A stretch of 64,000 nt of DNA from Massariosphaeria phaeospora (GCA_011032825.1 JAADJZ010000014.1:558001-622000), one strand, 5' to 3'; positions 20,212 through 32,203 are shown, numbered from the stretch's first letter. Numbers and translations are program-made. Notes: generated by a model from the letters alone, not told the origin.

Positions 20212-22008
20212 ATGGTTAAAGGACGCGTTTGTCTGGTATGTACAATTCACCCTCGGATAGTGGATGTCTTTGTAGAGTTTATTGTGGTTGCTAACACATC
20301 TTGACTCACAGGCCTACTCTGGTATGCGATTCCACCACCACCAAGTGATGGGGCAATCGTTATCACAAGCTAATCGCACTCACCAGGCGGCCTCGATACC
20401 TCCACGATCCTCAAATGGCTTATCGAGTACGGCCATCCTCGCCTTACGCAGTCGCAAGGCTAACGCGGACACAGAGAGGGATACCAGGTTGTCTGCTTCC
20501 TCGCCGATGTCGGACAAGACGAGCCGTGGAAACAAGTAGAAGAGAAGGCCTTGAAGATTGGCGCCGAAAAGATGGTCATCCTCGATCTGAAGAAGGAGTT
20601 TGTTGAGGAGCTGTGCTTCCGCGCGATCCAGTGCAATGCCTCGTATGAGGGGACGTATCTGCTCGGCACCAGCTTGGTGAGTTTGGTGGATCGTTAATAG
20701 ATGGGCGGGAGCTAATGTGGTGGTAGGCTCGTCCGGTGATTGCCCGCGCACAGTACGTTACTTGAATAGCTTGGGAGACAAACGGCTAAAAGGAGATAGG
20801 ATCAAGGTCGCCATCGAGAACAATTGCGACTCTGTGTCCCACGGATGCACTGGGTATGCGCTGTTCTATGAAATCTGAGGTATTGGTTGCTGACGGGAAT
20901 CCAGGAAGGGCAACGATCAGGTCCGGTTCGAGCTGGCCTTCTACACGCTCCAGCCGTAAGTGATTAGCCTTTTGCTTACTTTCTATCTTACTGACTATGC
21001 ACCTTAGCACCATCAAGGTCATCGCCCCCTGGCGTCTACCCGAATTCTGCGAGAAGTTTAAGGGACGACAGGATCTGCTAGAATATGCGGCTGAGCACGG
21101 TATTCCCGTTACGTCCACCAAGGCTAAGCCATGGAGGTATGTTTCTCCACCCTCCCTGAGCTAGCTTATAGTACACTAACAGAATCACAGCATGGACGCC
21201 AATCTTGCCCACTGCAGCTACGAAGCCGGCATACTAGAAGACCCCGACAAGACCCCTCCAGAGGACGTCTGGACCATGACGCAGTCCCCGCAAAAGGCCC
21301 CCGACGCCCCAGTCGACATCACAATCCACTTCGAGAAGGGCATCCCAGTGAAAGTCGTCACACCCGAGAAATCATACACGGATTCCGTCGAGCTTTTCAT
21401 CGCGCTGAACAAGCTCGGGTTCGAGCACGGCATTGGCAGGATAGATATTGTCGAGAATCGGTTCGTTGCTCATCCCATCATCTATCTTGTCGAGGCATAA
21501 CTAACCTCTACCACAGCTTCATCGGCCTCAAATCTAGGGGCTGCTACGACTCCCCCGCAATGACCATCCTCCGCGACGCGCACCGCGACCTCGAGGGCCT
21601 CGTCATGGACACGGCCGTCCGGGCCCTGCGCGACCAATTCGTCACCCACTCCTGGAGGCAAGTACTCCACACATACCCGTCCCTAACCCCCACTAACCTT
21701 CCCCCAGCTACCAACTCTACAACGGCATGTACTTCTCACCCGAGCGCGAATTCACCGAAAACTCGCTCGTCTTCTCCCAGCGCCGCGTCAACGGCGCCGT
21801 GCGCCTGCAGCTCTACAAAGGCGGCGTCTACGTGCTGGGCCGCTCCAGCGCCACCGAGAAGCTGTACTCGGAGGAGGAGGCGTCCATGGACACGCTGGAT
21901 AACTTCAGCCCTATGGACACGACGGGCTTTATTGCTATTCAGAGCATCAGGCTGAAGAAGTATGGGCTGCAGAAGGCGGAGGAGGGTGCGAATTTGGCGA
22001 GGACGTGA
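20212..22008 (+). CDS. ARG1: argininosuccinate synthase, 415 aa, eleven exons
   Basis: This enzyme joins citrulline and aspartate using ATP in arginine synthesis. The exons I infer are 20212-20235, 20312-20321, 20387-20426, 20475-20676, 20727-20752, 20800-20853, 20905-20955, 21008-21136, 21191-21460, 21517-21657 and 21708-22008. Every junction keeps frame and restores conserved family sequence; the total of 415 residues is the family norm. The ATP-binding P-loop AYSGGLDTS is spread over exons 1-3, and exon 2 is only 10 nt. Other conserved parts are [46 protein letters not shown] and SRGCYDSPA. The tenth intron (21658-21707) uses a GC donor (AG|GCAAGT). A TGACTCA at 20302-20308, inside intron 1, matches the Gcn4/CpcA site. 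It also overlaps the 3' splice region, so it may be chance. Confidence 0.95.
20312..20321 (+). other. ARG1: 10-nt microexon of argininosuccinate synthase
   Basis: Bounded by CACAG before and GTATGC after. It encodes Ala-Tyr-Ser and the first base of Gly in the AYSGGLDTS loop. Without it the ATP-binding loop is lost and the frame shifts. Confidence 0.85.
21658..21707 (+). other. ARG1: GC-AG intron of argininosuccinate synthase
   Basis: The donor is AG|GCAAGT and the acceptor CCCCCAG, length 50 bp, with CACTAACC as branch site. Joining restores [14 protein letters not shown]. The only nearby GT would break frame. Confidence 0.85.
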
Positions 22009-22250
22009 ATTGCGGAGGGGTATAGGGCGCTTTTGAGGGGGTTTGTGCGGAGGAGAGGGTGATAGGGGGGTGAGGAGTGAGGAGGTTTGGCGTAATGGGA
22101 AATGGGCAAAAGGGGATACCGGAGACAGAATGTAGAGATGGATAAAGAATTGGATCCTTCGACATGTGTATGATAGAATTGCTTCGCTGACTTTTGCTTA
22201 TTTACATTTGACCCTCTAACGTCTAGTACGACAACATAAAGTCGACGCCC

Positions 22251-23420
22251 CTACTCCGCCTTCCTCACCCTCCTCACCCACTCCCCCGCCCTCCTCGCAC
22301 ACGCCCTCGCCTCCTCCCCAAACCCCACCCACGCCGGAAACAGCAAAATATCATGCACAGCGCGCTCCTCGACATCGAGCGTAACATCATTCCCCGCATC
22401 GCGCATCTCCTCAACCCACTTGACACCATCAAAATACAGCACCTCCTTCCCGCCCACATTGACCCATAGCGGCACCCCCGTGCGAAACGCATGCCCCTCC
22501 GCCGACACCCACGGCGACGCCAGCGCCTGCTGGCCGCCCACGCCCGCATACGCGCTCGATCCCCACGCGACGAAATTGTGCGGCAGGTAGTCGGTCGCGA
22601 AATTCGCATTCGCGTGCATCTCTGCGCGCGAATTGCGCACGGGGGCGGTCCACGGCGACCACAGCCACGCGGCGCTCGGCGCCGGTATCGCGAGCGCAGA
22701 GCCGTAGGTGGCGATGTAGCGCAGGAGCGCGATGGCCAGGTTGCCGCCCGCGGAGTCGCCCGAGAGGATGATGCGCGAGGGGGGGATGTGTAGGGTGTGG
22801 AGGAGGTAGAGGTAGGCGGTTAGGCTGTCTTGGAGGGCGGCGGGGAAGGCGTGCGAGGAGGGGGACGAGGAGGCGGGGAGGGTGGAGAGCCGGTATTGCG
22901 GGGTGAGGATGTGGGTTGCGGGGGTGTGGTGCAGGAGGGATGAGGCGAAGGGGCCGCTGGCGGTGGTGCGGCCGTCGGCGACGACGAAGCCGCCGCCGTG
23001 GATGTGTAGGACTACGAGCGTTTTGTCGTTGTGTGCGTGTGCGTCTCCGTCTGCGTCCCCTGTCTTCCACGCCGTCAACGGCGCATTATACCACGTCGCG
23101 CCGATGTCCACGGGCCGTGTCTTCTCATCTGCCAGCGACCCCTTATAATACGCAGCGTTCGCCGGCTTTACAACTATGAAGCGATGCTTTTCTGCGCCGG
23201 GCGTAAGCGGTAGAGGCGTTTTGATGTGCAGCACGGATTGGTGGTAGACGGCCGCAGAGAGGGCGCGCACGCCGAGCGCTTGCCGGAAGGTGTAGCTGCG
23301 GTGCTGGCGCAGCGAGGGGAGCGCGTATTGTAGGACGAGGAAGGGGAGGCGGAGGATGAAGAGGGCTAGGGCGGAGAGGCCGTAGAGGGTGCGGAGGGGG
23401 GGATAGTCGAGGAGTGGCAT
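22251..23420 (-). CDS. alpha/beta-hydrolase fold-3 esterase (HSL family), 389 aa
   Basis: A single exon reads from the ATG at 23420. A hydrophobic N-terminal segment (residues 12-36) is a likely membrane anchor. The hormone-sensitive-lipase family marks are all present: oxyanion motif HGGG at 141-144 (LHIHGGGFVV), nucleophile elbow GDSAGG with Ser223, an acidic residue in the NVGGKEVLYFDG segment (Glu325 or Asp331) and the His of AVHDILLF at about 356. It should hydrolyse short acyl esters; the substrate cannot be told. The gene is convergent with argininosuccinate synthase, only 242 bp between stop codons. Its coding sequence is markedly GC-rich compared with the next gene to the right. Confidence 0.88.
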   Translation of the reverse strand: MPLLDYPPLRTLYGLSALALFILRLPFLVLQYALPSLRQHRSYTFRQALGVRALSAAVYHQSVLHIKTPLPLTPGAEKHRFIVVKPANAAYYKGSLADEKTRPVDIGATWYNAPLTAWKTGDADGDAHAHNDKTLVVLHIHGGGFVVADGRTTASGPFASSLLHHTPATHILTPQYRLSTLPASSSPSSHAFPAALQDSLTAYLYLLHTLHIPPSRIILSGDSAGGNLAIALLRYIATYGSALAIPAPSAAWLWSPWTAPVRNSRAEMHANANFATDYLPHNFVAWGSSAYAGVGGQQALASPWVSAEGHAFRTGVPLWVNVGGKEVLYFDGVKWVEEMRDAGNDVTLDVEERAVHDILLFPAWVGFGEEARACARRAGEWVRRVRKAE

Positions 23421-23766
23421 GGTGGGGGGTGCGGAGGAGAGGAGGGGGTGGATGGCGATGGAGAGGAGGGGAGGAGGAGGAGGGAAAGGGCGGTGCTGTG
23501 TGGCATGGTGTGGGTTGGGCTATCTATTTAACGACGGATGGTGGAGTACTCAGTAGGGAATAGATGGATGGGGTACATACGTACGTACTTTAGTTCCGAG
23601 GTCTACGGGCCCATTTTCCAGAGGTGCTTCAGCGCTAACCGCTTGGGGCGTGTGGGCTCGCTGAATAGTGCCAGACTCGTCAGCACTACAAAGGTACCAT
23701 TAACTCTATCAGTGCATGCATTTGCAACCGCATTTACTATCATACGAAACCGATCTTCTCACTACC
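23421..23766. other. short intergenic region, GGA-rich
   Basis: Promoter side of the esterase, with a purine-rich GGAG run near 23450-23490. No gene seen. Confidence 0.4.
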
Positions 23767-25004
23767 CTAGTAAACCCGCTGCTTGAACGACATCGACAGC
23801 GCATCAACATCATGCCTCACAACCACATGCCGCATAAAGCTCTGCCCCAGAATCGCATAATCAAGCTCGCGCGACTTTACGTCATACAGCTGTAGACAGC
23901 ACTTGCAATCAGCGTACTCAGAAATAAGCTCCTTTAGCGGTATCTTAAGCTCGACGCCCCCAATCACGAAGTCAAACGTTGCCGGCCCTTCAGCGTTGCA
24001 GTCGATATCGTAGCGGCTTGTAATCGGTTCGAAGCTCAGAGGAGGCGTCAATGTTTTAACGAAAGCGGCGATGATATCCTTGGGTAGAAGGAGAGAAGTA
24101 GTGCCTAGGTGTAATCGGTTAGTGAGTGTGCATACTTGCTCAGAACTCTGCTCTTACCAGAATCAACCACTACTTCCATCTTTAAGTCCTTAATTGTGTC
24201 TTTCTGGCCATCATTCCACTTCACCTGGACACCTTCGAACATCCAACCACCCTCCTTTGCTGTCCTAATCGCCAGGCCCACACTTCCCCACTCCCCTGAG
24301 ACCTGCACCTCCTTAGCACCAACATCGCCGCCAATAGCTAGATATCCAGCTTTTGATCTATCGTCGCTTTGCGTGTTAAGCGCCAGAGTGAATTGTTTAG
24401 GAAGTTTGTTTTGCTTGCAAAGCTGAATCCAGATAGCATCTTGCTTGGGGTGCCAGTCCAGGCCAAAGTGGCCTACACTGCGCCCATCTCCATTGAGCGC
24501 GACGCGATGTGCAAGTATTATCTCCACATTCTTCAACTTAACTACTTTGTTGATGGACATGGTAGGCATTTCCACCCACCGGCCCGAGATCTTCGTTCCG
24601 TCACCATACTCTAGATCTTCCTCATCGTCGTCTACTGTAGAGAAAGGCCCCGCATATAACCCGCTACCGAGTTTGCAATCTGCCTGGGGTCTCTCCTTAT
24701 CGTTGTCCGGGTTGACGCAGACGAAATTAGATTGAGCGATCCATACGTTGTAGTCGCCACTGTCAAGGACCAGGTCGTACGGTTTATCTCTGATGGTGAC
24801 GGAAATGCCGACTACACCACTGTAATCAGTCACTTCAGCTTCGGCGGCGCCCCGTTTCTTGAGTGATGAGTGCATGCCCTGGGTCAAAGGAAAGACAATG
24901 GGCGGATTGCCCACAATGGCGGCCGCGTTTGCAGAATGGAGCAAGCCAGACAGACATGAGTAAGCCGAGAGAACCGAAATAGGGGTATAGGCAGTAGGAA
25001 TCAT
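23767..25004 (-). CDS. secreted aspartic protease-like protein (peptidase A1), 394 aa, two exons
   Basis: Exon 1 is 24158-25004 and exon 2 is 23767-24104; the intron is 24105-24157, in phase 1. The N-terminus holds a hydrophobic secretion signal (about residues 8-28). The pepsin fold is shown by two Asp motifs: DLVLDSGDYNVWI with Asp81, and the canonical VVVDSGTTSLLLP with Asp281, rebuilt exactly by the splice. A flap motif EYGDGTKISG lies at about 131. The first motif is DSGD rather than the usual DTGS, but keeps the catalytic Asp. The end has ILGQSFMRHVVV, as in the C-terminal hydrophobic-Gly motif of the family. It is probably a secreted or vacuolar acid protease. Activity is likely but the non-standard first loop leaves some doubt. 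Confidence 0.85.
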
Positions 25005-27580
25005 CGTGTAACTGAAAGAATGGACAGCGAAATTTGCAATGAGCGACCTCTGGAAAGAGATTTGGGGATAAAGAGTTGGTAGCTTGCCTCAATATCTAGG
25101 TATGTAGTTGAGTTACATGATCTACACACCGGCAAGCTCGTGCGAGAACGTCCAACAGATAATTTCAAAAGCAAGAGCAGTACTACTACGGCCCGGATCA
25201 CTTTTGAGATTATGCGATATGGTTCCGCGATGACATTAGGACAGGGCGGCGCCAACCATCATAGCTTCTTAGGAAGCGCCAAAGACAAAATGTGACAAAC
25301 AGATCTACTCGACATTTTATCGCAACACCAACATCGGGGCTTGCGCCCACTCCAACACGATGAACTACTACATAGTCTACTTAGCAGTATCATTGCCGGA
25401 CACATCTCTTTAGCCAGTCAAGATAACACAAACAATTTCCACCGCGAACCTCTTCCTCAACGTTCACAACGTCCCGCCTCGCAGATGTTCAATCCCGGAG
25501 ACAAGCTGTATGAACCACTGCTCAGTTTAACTGCAGGTACCCGCAGCCACAGTAAATCTACCCAGCCAACCCTGCACCCATCCAGATAATCCGCTTATCT
25601 CGGCAGCAGCCTCAAATCCGCCCACGTAGATAGCAGCGTCACCGATGTTGGAACAACTCATTCAGAAGGAAACCCAACAAACTCTAGCTTCCTCCTAGGC
25701 CCAAGCCGAAGACCAACCCACTCGCTCCGCAGTTGCCGTTGTTTGCTGCCCTTGCATTATCAGATACCTACCCGGATATGCATGCACCGGTCAAGATTCG
25801 AGAAAGATGGGCCAAACAGTTTCCTCGGGCTTTCTGCAAAGCGACTCTAACAGCATCTTTAATCCACGACGACGACAGTTTACTACGCCCCCCTGCAAAG
25901 CGCCTCTGAAAGGATCCTAATCTACTTACTGTAACAATATAATATCAAGACAGAGTAGATCAAACTTGGATGGCCGACAGATCGCGTAGTCGGTACCTAC
26001 CTAGGGCATAAGACAAATAAGTTGTTCTAGCTCTTATTACTGTTAGTGGAGTGCTCTCGCCCGGTTTTTTCTGCCAAGGTAAACAACATACATACATACA
26101 CAGAGAAGCCGTTCACCGCCGACCGACCACCTATCTCCTACCCGCACACAACGTCCTGCCCTCCCTCCCTTCCTCCCTCCTCCACCCCATCTCCAAAGCG
26201 CTAAAGCGCCAACATCAACATCCACATCAACACTATGTATTTACACATGTATAGATAAGCCAACCGAACCAAACCGAACCGTCCACTCACCGACCGTTGT
26301 AGTTTGTGCCGACTCCAGTGCAACCCTCACCCCCACGCAAAGTCATTCCAACCCTAGACAACACAACCTTTGAATTTCTCATCTACAAACCTAACCGCCA
26401 ACATCAACATCAACATCAACATCAACCTTACCACCACGCCAACCCCTCCAACCGCACCCCAAACGCGCGGGCCAGCGACCCAGCCGTAGCATCTCCCATG
26501 CAGCGATCCAGCGTAGCTATCAGCTACGTTCATTCATCCATGCCATCGCACAGGCCGGGCACGTGTCTAACAACGAACATACAACCTTTAATTTGGATTA
26601 CTATTGCTATCAGACGTTCAATCCCAGCACGCCCGCGCAGCTATTATGCGCGCTCGCTCCAGGTGCGCCGCGCGGCGAGCCCGGTGGTTCCCGACGGTCC
26701 CTTTAAATGCTTATTTGTTACTCTCCCGGAAGCGGAAGGGAGGTCGAAGCAGGACTAAAGACACGCCTACCCGCTCGTCCACATGCATAGATAGGTGCTA
26801 TGATACCCAGTGACCCGTAGTCTCTTCAAAATATCGACAACCTAAACGAGTGGTGGTTGGGCTTGTGGTGTAGACTAGTAGGATTCGTTGGTGATGAAAA
26901 TTATATTAGTGGCTGCGTACACAGGACAGGGGTTTCGGGCAGAATATGTGTAAAGCAAGCTGTTTCTTGCAAGCTCTTGTGTTTGTGTGTTCGTGTTAGA
27001 TTGGAGGAGGATACGGAACTTGTCTTGTTGAATAGATCGCAGGTTTTCCGTTGTATCCAATTGCAAACGAAAGAGCGAGAGAATTCCTATGTCTGGAGTT
27101 GTTTACATCAATACGCTCACTGCTTGTTAGGACGTCGTCGTTTCGTTCAAGGTATGTGAGTATACTCTGGAGCCCTACCTGTGTTTATAAGTCTGAGCAT
27201 TCGTCGCTTGGTGGATGAGCTGTAGAGTCTAGCGGAATGATGTTATGACCCGAACCGAAGATCAAGGATGCGGTTAATCACAAAGACAACAGACAATCTG
27301 AATCGAGATACCCAATATTCTGCTATCAATCTCGTAATTAGGTCATCTCCGTCTTAGCGAGTGAGCTGGTCTCATACGGAAGCTTGCGGATCATAAACGC
27401 GTCTGAACGCGATGCGTTGCAGAACGTCCACAAAGAAAATCCAAAATGCTCTGTTTTCAATCGCGCCCAGACGCCACACCCACACCCATACTTTTTTTTG
27501 TGACTCGTCGCTGGTATCCAAGAACTTCAAACCCCAGGGGAGGCGAGATTCCCAAAGTTATTTCCAGTGAGGAAATTCCT
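25005..27580. other. 2.6-kb intergenic region with CAACAT microsatellites
   Basis: No convincing gene on either strand. CAACAT-type repeats lie at about 26209-26235 and 26399-26426, CATA units near 26091, and AACCGAACC units near 26262-26280. The sequence is C/A-rich on the plus strand from 26.1 to 26.5 kb. A non-coding transcript cannot be judged. Confidence 0.4.
26399..26426. repeat. CAACAT microsatellite
   Basis: About four and a half tandem CAACAT units in non-coding sequence. A shorter related run lies at 26209-26235. Confidence 0.85.
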
Positions 27581-30398
27581 TCAGTTGTACAAATCATCGT
27601 GGTCGACATCCATGTGGTCAGCCTGACCATTCGAGTCCACTGCCTGGAATGACGTCGAGTCTTTGTACTTCGCCTTGAGATCCTCGACAATCATTTGCCC
27701 GGCTAGCAAGTTGGCCTTATCGCGTTCAAGCTGCTGGCGTTTGGCCTCGCGTCCAGCATCTTCAGCGAGGAGCTCGACGCAACGGCTATGCACTAGGGCT
27801 TGTTAGATATGAACGCTTGCAGTTGGAAATCAGCTTACCATTGTGATCGTTGATGCGCAGCTCGTCTCTCAGCTGCTCCGCAAGGTTGTCGCTTAGTTGC
27901 TTGAACAGTTGCGACTCGACCCTCATACAGATAGACTCGTGGAATCTGAGTACCGCCAGTTCATAGTAAGCGCGAACCTGGGCAATGACCTGGACCTCCT
28001 TCTCGTACGGATCAGTTGCTAGTAGAGACTTCAGCGGCTCCCTGTCTAGCTCTTTGTTGCGCTCCTTTTGCAGCAGGGCCTTGCCGTTTCGCGCTTCTAG
28101 CAGCTTGAAGTAGATGGACGCACGCTTCTTGTATCGCGCCGTCTTGTAATCCTTGTAAAAGTGCTCTAAGTGGAACTGGAAGTACTGTTGATTGAAGAAA
28201 TACGGGCCGCTCAATTCATCGTTTAGGGTGTCGGGACCCATAGTAGTTCGCTGTGCATTCATATGTAGCGTCACGAAATCTTGAACAATCCTCCTCGTCT
28301 CCTTGTACAGTGAGGTGGTATGCCATTTGGCCATTGACTCCTTGAGAATGCCCTCAATTCTCCTTGAGAGCGAGCTGTTCAATATCTTGAAGAAGGTGGA
28401 GAGGTGGACATTCAAGTACGCCAGAGACTCGTGCATCATGCATTCTATAGCCTTTGGATTGACCTGATGCAATAGCTTCGCAGAGGACATTTGGAGCAGA
28501 CGTTCTCTAGTTTGGTCCAAAGAGTACCGCTGCGCTAAGTCGCTGTTCGTTTTGGCTTTTTTTGATGGGGTCCCAAAGGATCTACCGGACGGGGTCGACG
28601 TTGCCGATGGTGTTTCAAGTTTGCGCTTATGCGGCGTCGAAGGGAGGGTTGAAGCCGGACCACCTTTCTCTTCCTCATCGCTGTAACACAGATCAATCAT
28701 TTCAGGGCCTGTCGGTTGGAGACTGTCCTGATCCAAAGCGCCCTCCGTTAGGAGCCGCGGGTGGCATTCATCTAGTCTCTCGGCAAAATCCTTCCGCAGC
28801 TGGTCCCAAGCCATCTTCCACTTGTTGTTGCTGTGGGAATATTCACGAGCTATCTCTTGCCGGACAGCATCTGTGAAAGTTCGAACTGATTCTATGACGA
28901 GGTTGACGACATCTCGAGTCGGCTTAGGTATTGTCATGAGCTCGGCGTCTATCTCTTCCACCTTCTTAGCTATCTCAGCTGCGATCCCCGGGATGGCCTG
29001 GAGACTCAGAGCAGCTAGCTTCCTGGAGAGGGCTGTTTGTAGGTTCCGCGACCCAAACCTCTCCCGATGTTGAGACAAGGTCGTAGCCCATGGCGCTGTG
29101 GTGAAAAAGCGTTCTTCTTCGTCACGCGCCTCCTGTCGTGTGATCTTGCGCGTAAGCTCGCTTTGTGACGGTGACTTCACGATGAAGTAACCGTGGCCCA
29201 ATGCGTCAAGCTCACCCTTCAAGGCTTGCTCTATCTCGTCATACCGGGCGGCGTTATCGATGCGGTCAGGTTTCGTTAAGACACCAACGCAACGACCAGT
29301 TGCTTTCGTCAGTGTAACAAGTTCTGCAGCATTAGAAGAGATGTCCCAGTCTACCTCAAGGGAGGACGTGAGCAGGATCAAGGAATTTTCGTCTTCAATG
29401 TAACGAATAACGAGATCCTTTACAAAAGTCTTCAAATCCTCTTTGGAGGGGTTTCCACGTCCGAGGATGACCCCTGGAAGATCATAGAAGGACAGGTCCG
29501 GAAGCCATGGGGCAGATACATAGATGCAGACAACGTTTTTCGAGAATTCGAGCTGTCGGGTCTCCGCAAACGTTTCGGAGGGTGAGCCTGGTATGTATTG
29601 CTCATAGTTTCTCATGGGATTGAGGAGTGCAAGCTGTGCTCTGGAGATGAGCTTCTCCAGCTCAGGTGGGTTGTCTGTCTGCGCGAAGAAGACTTCCCCA
29701 GTGGCGAGGCCGTTTTCTGCTTGGCTAGTGGTGTTTCGAAGGTAAACTTTCGCAGTCCAGGCGGTGCTGTGCTCTGTGCCACTGTCCAACTTGATGAACA
29801 TCGGGCAGCGTGTGCAGGTTCCTCCAGCCCGAGGAACAGTGATATCGGAAATTTTCTCGATGACGGAGCTTTTGCCGGCTGATTGATCGCCTGAGAGGAG
29901 TGAGCATTGGTTTAAAGAGAAAGATAAGTAAATACACTAACCAATGACGACAATCCGGGCGAGTTGGATGTCCAGATTAGACAAATTAAGCTTCTCTAGT
30001 TCGTTCATCGTAGAGATCAAGTCCTTGACGCCCTCGCTAAGAGTCCCCACCTCTCGACCAGTCGACGTGTTGACTAACCCATCATACACTGTGGTCTAGG
30101 TCAGTAACTTTTAGCCATGTAGGTGGTGTCACTTACATAAGCTTTCCTTGGCGGGTTGCGGTTCTACCGTCTGGCTCGATTGTAGAGGAAGGGTGCGTTC
30201 TGTACGTTGAGTGCGCTGGGTGCGCTGGGTCCCGGTGCCGACCTGGAATACATTGTGAGCCCATTGGTCATCCATGACAAGATCAAGCAGAGTGTCATCC
30301 ACCTCAGTTGAGCCAGAGCTAAGCTCCTGATCATCGTCGATGACAGCAGATGTGGTCTTTGCAACCTGCCGCTTGCTTCCTCTCGACGGGCCGGCCAT
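27581..30398 (-). CDS. fungal Mx/dynamin-like GTPase, 890 aa, four exons
   Basis: Exons on the minus strand: 30137-30398, 29942-30088, 27839-29890 and 27581-27792, with introns of 46-51 bp, all in phase. The start ATG at 30398 opens MAGPSRGSKRQ. The disordered N-terminal region (to about 90) holds a TQR repeat. The dynamin-type G domain has P-loop GDQSAGKSS at about 137, the G2 region around PRAGGTCTRCP, DLPG at 273-276 and TKPD at 342-345. The stalk is interrupted at about 530-590 by a Ser/Thr-rich insert with basic clusters (HKRKLE, KKAK) that look like a nuclear signal. The C-terminal helix pair (HESICMRVESQLFKQLSDNL, then REAKRQQLERDKANL) is the GTPase effector domain. No PH domain or membrane helix is seen, as in Mx proteins. 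The cellular role is unknown; membrane remodelling or nuclear action is inferred. Confidence 0.88.
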
Positions 30399-31617
30399 TT
30401 CTGGCAGGATGACGGGCGGGTTGGGAGGGTGGGGAGGGTGGAGGGCAAAGTGAGTCAGGTCGGACCGTCGAAGTAAAGGCGAAGCTGCTGACAAAGCGCG
30501 ATAAGATAACAGGCCAGATGCGCAAGTGAAGGCAGAATGTCGCGTCAACAGGCAGCGAGCAGACAGTGCGGAGAAGAGCCTGCGGGGAGGGAAAACTTGT
30601 GAACTTTATACCTGGTCCTTTCACCGCACCCCTACCCCGCCATATTTAGCGGTGAATAAGGCTGCGAGTGAGGCACCCTCTAGTTAAAAGTAGAGTCTGT
30701 AGAGAGATACGTGATCTCTGTTAGAATTATACTGCAGTCTGAAGGATAGACACTGCAGCCCCGTGGTCCAAGGACGTCGACAGCGACGGCTGAAAGCGCA
30801 CACGGATTTGATTGAGCCATTCATGCGGTGTCAGCGTGCCACACATGCGTTAGAGCGGGGAACAGAGATCTGAAGAGAGATAAGAGCGGTGAGGTGAAGG
30901 CGAGCGAAGGAAAGGTTGGGAGTAAAAACGCCAAGCATAGGGTGAGGGCAGAGTTCAGCACTCTACACGTCTAGCCTCTGTGCAGCATCACAACTCGCAC
31001 TCTTCTTAACTTAACATGTAGATAGGCTGAAACAAAGTAATAACGGGTGCGTCGCAGCCCGGAAGGTGTGTCTGCAGGAGCTTCGCTCATTCGCTGGGTC
31101 AGCGCCCGTCTGGTGAAAGTGACAGGTCACTTCTGTGAGTTTCGAAGCTCGCCGCTATGACGGGTACAGAAGCCATGTGCATGCAACACGGTGAATCCTT
31201 GCGCCAAAAGACTGTTTGCCTTCTGCATGCTCTGTCAGTTGAGCATTTTGGTAGTTCAGCGTAGTCTTCGCGTCCTAGGTCGCGTCACGCCGCCTTGCGT
31301 TCTCCAATGCTGAGGTGCTCAAGTTCGCCACCACTCGGATTAGATGCACTTGATGTTTGGTTGTGTGGGCTTTCACTCTTCGCAGTGGTGAAAGTTGACG
31401 TTTATGCTCTGAGGACGTCGACGTCATGTAGTGGTTGAGACTAGCACCGGCGCAGATGTTCCGGGCTCCGGTGCAGCGCCGAGGCAGGGGTGTTGAGATT
31501 CGAGAAAAGTTGAAGCGGACCGTCACCCAGCATCACCCCCACGACCTGTGCCTCACCTCTATCCTATCCGACACGCCCTGGTCCTCTCCGCCTCGAGCTG
31601 CTCTCTCTTAACACACA
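30399..31617. promoter_or_regulatory. divergent intergenic region of the Mx-like GTPase and TIM17
   Basis: 1.2 kb between two opposite start codons. It must hold both promoters. I see no further gene; several short frames are unconvincing. Confidence 0.5.
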
Positions 31618-32203
31618 ATGGATCACACGCGAGACCCGTGTCCTTGGGTGATCCTCAATGACTTCGGCGGCGCATTCGCCATGGGTGTATGTGCAGCCTC
31701 CCCATTTATATTGTCGCCAGCTAACGCATCTCCCAGGCTGTCGGCGGCACTGTATGGCACGGAATCAAAGGCGTACGTCGTGGCCAGATATGCTCCCGCC
31801 AATCGTCCTAACTCTCGACCAGTTCCGCAACTCACCCTACGGCGAACGACGCATCGGCGCCATCACCGCCATCAAGGCCCGTGCCCCGGTCCTCGGCGGC
31901 AACTTCGGCGTGTGGGGAGGCCTGTTCAACACATACGACTGCGCAGTAAAAGGCATACGGAAGAAGGAGGATCCGTGGAACGCCATTATCGCCGGTTTCT
32001 TCACAGGCGGATCGCTAGCAGTGCGAGGAGGGTACCGGTCGATGCGAAATGGCGCGATATCCTGCGCCATTTTGCTGGCGGTCATCGAGGGAGTCAGCAT
32101 CGGATTCAACAGGATGATGGCGGACAACACAAGACTCGACGCGCCGCCCATGCCACCGTCAGGCGGCGAACCATCGGGTGGCGCACTGGCGGCGCCCGCA
32201 TAA
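31618..32203 (+). CDS. TIM17: Tim17, core subunit of the mitochondrial TIM23 translocase, 161 aa
   Basis: Three exons: 31618-31686, 31737-31772 and 31823-32203, all in phase 0, with intron ends GTATGT...CCCAG and GTACGT...CCAG. The product starts [20 protein letters not shown], the highly conserved Tim17 N-terminus, whose acidic residues take part in presequence gating. It continues [19 protein letters not shown] and [17 protein letters not shown]. Four hydrophobic Gly-rich helices with GxxxG spacing span the inner membrane. The Pro/Ala-rich tail of about 25 residues is variable in the family. Length fits the family (about 155-165). It imports presequence proteins together with Tim23 and Tim44. 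The second exon is only 36 nt. Confidence 0.96.

Noticed and set aside
20302..20308. TGACTCA as a Gcn4/CpcA site controlling argininosuccinate synthase
   Set aside because: It sits in intron 1 at the branch and acceptor, where CTGAC/TGACTC-like sequence is common, so the match cannot be taken as regulatory without further evidence.
26306..26758. Plus-strand frame with His/Gln repeats
   Set aside because: Its content is the translated CAACAT microsatellite; no other support.
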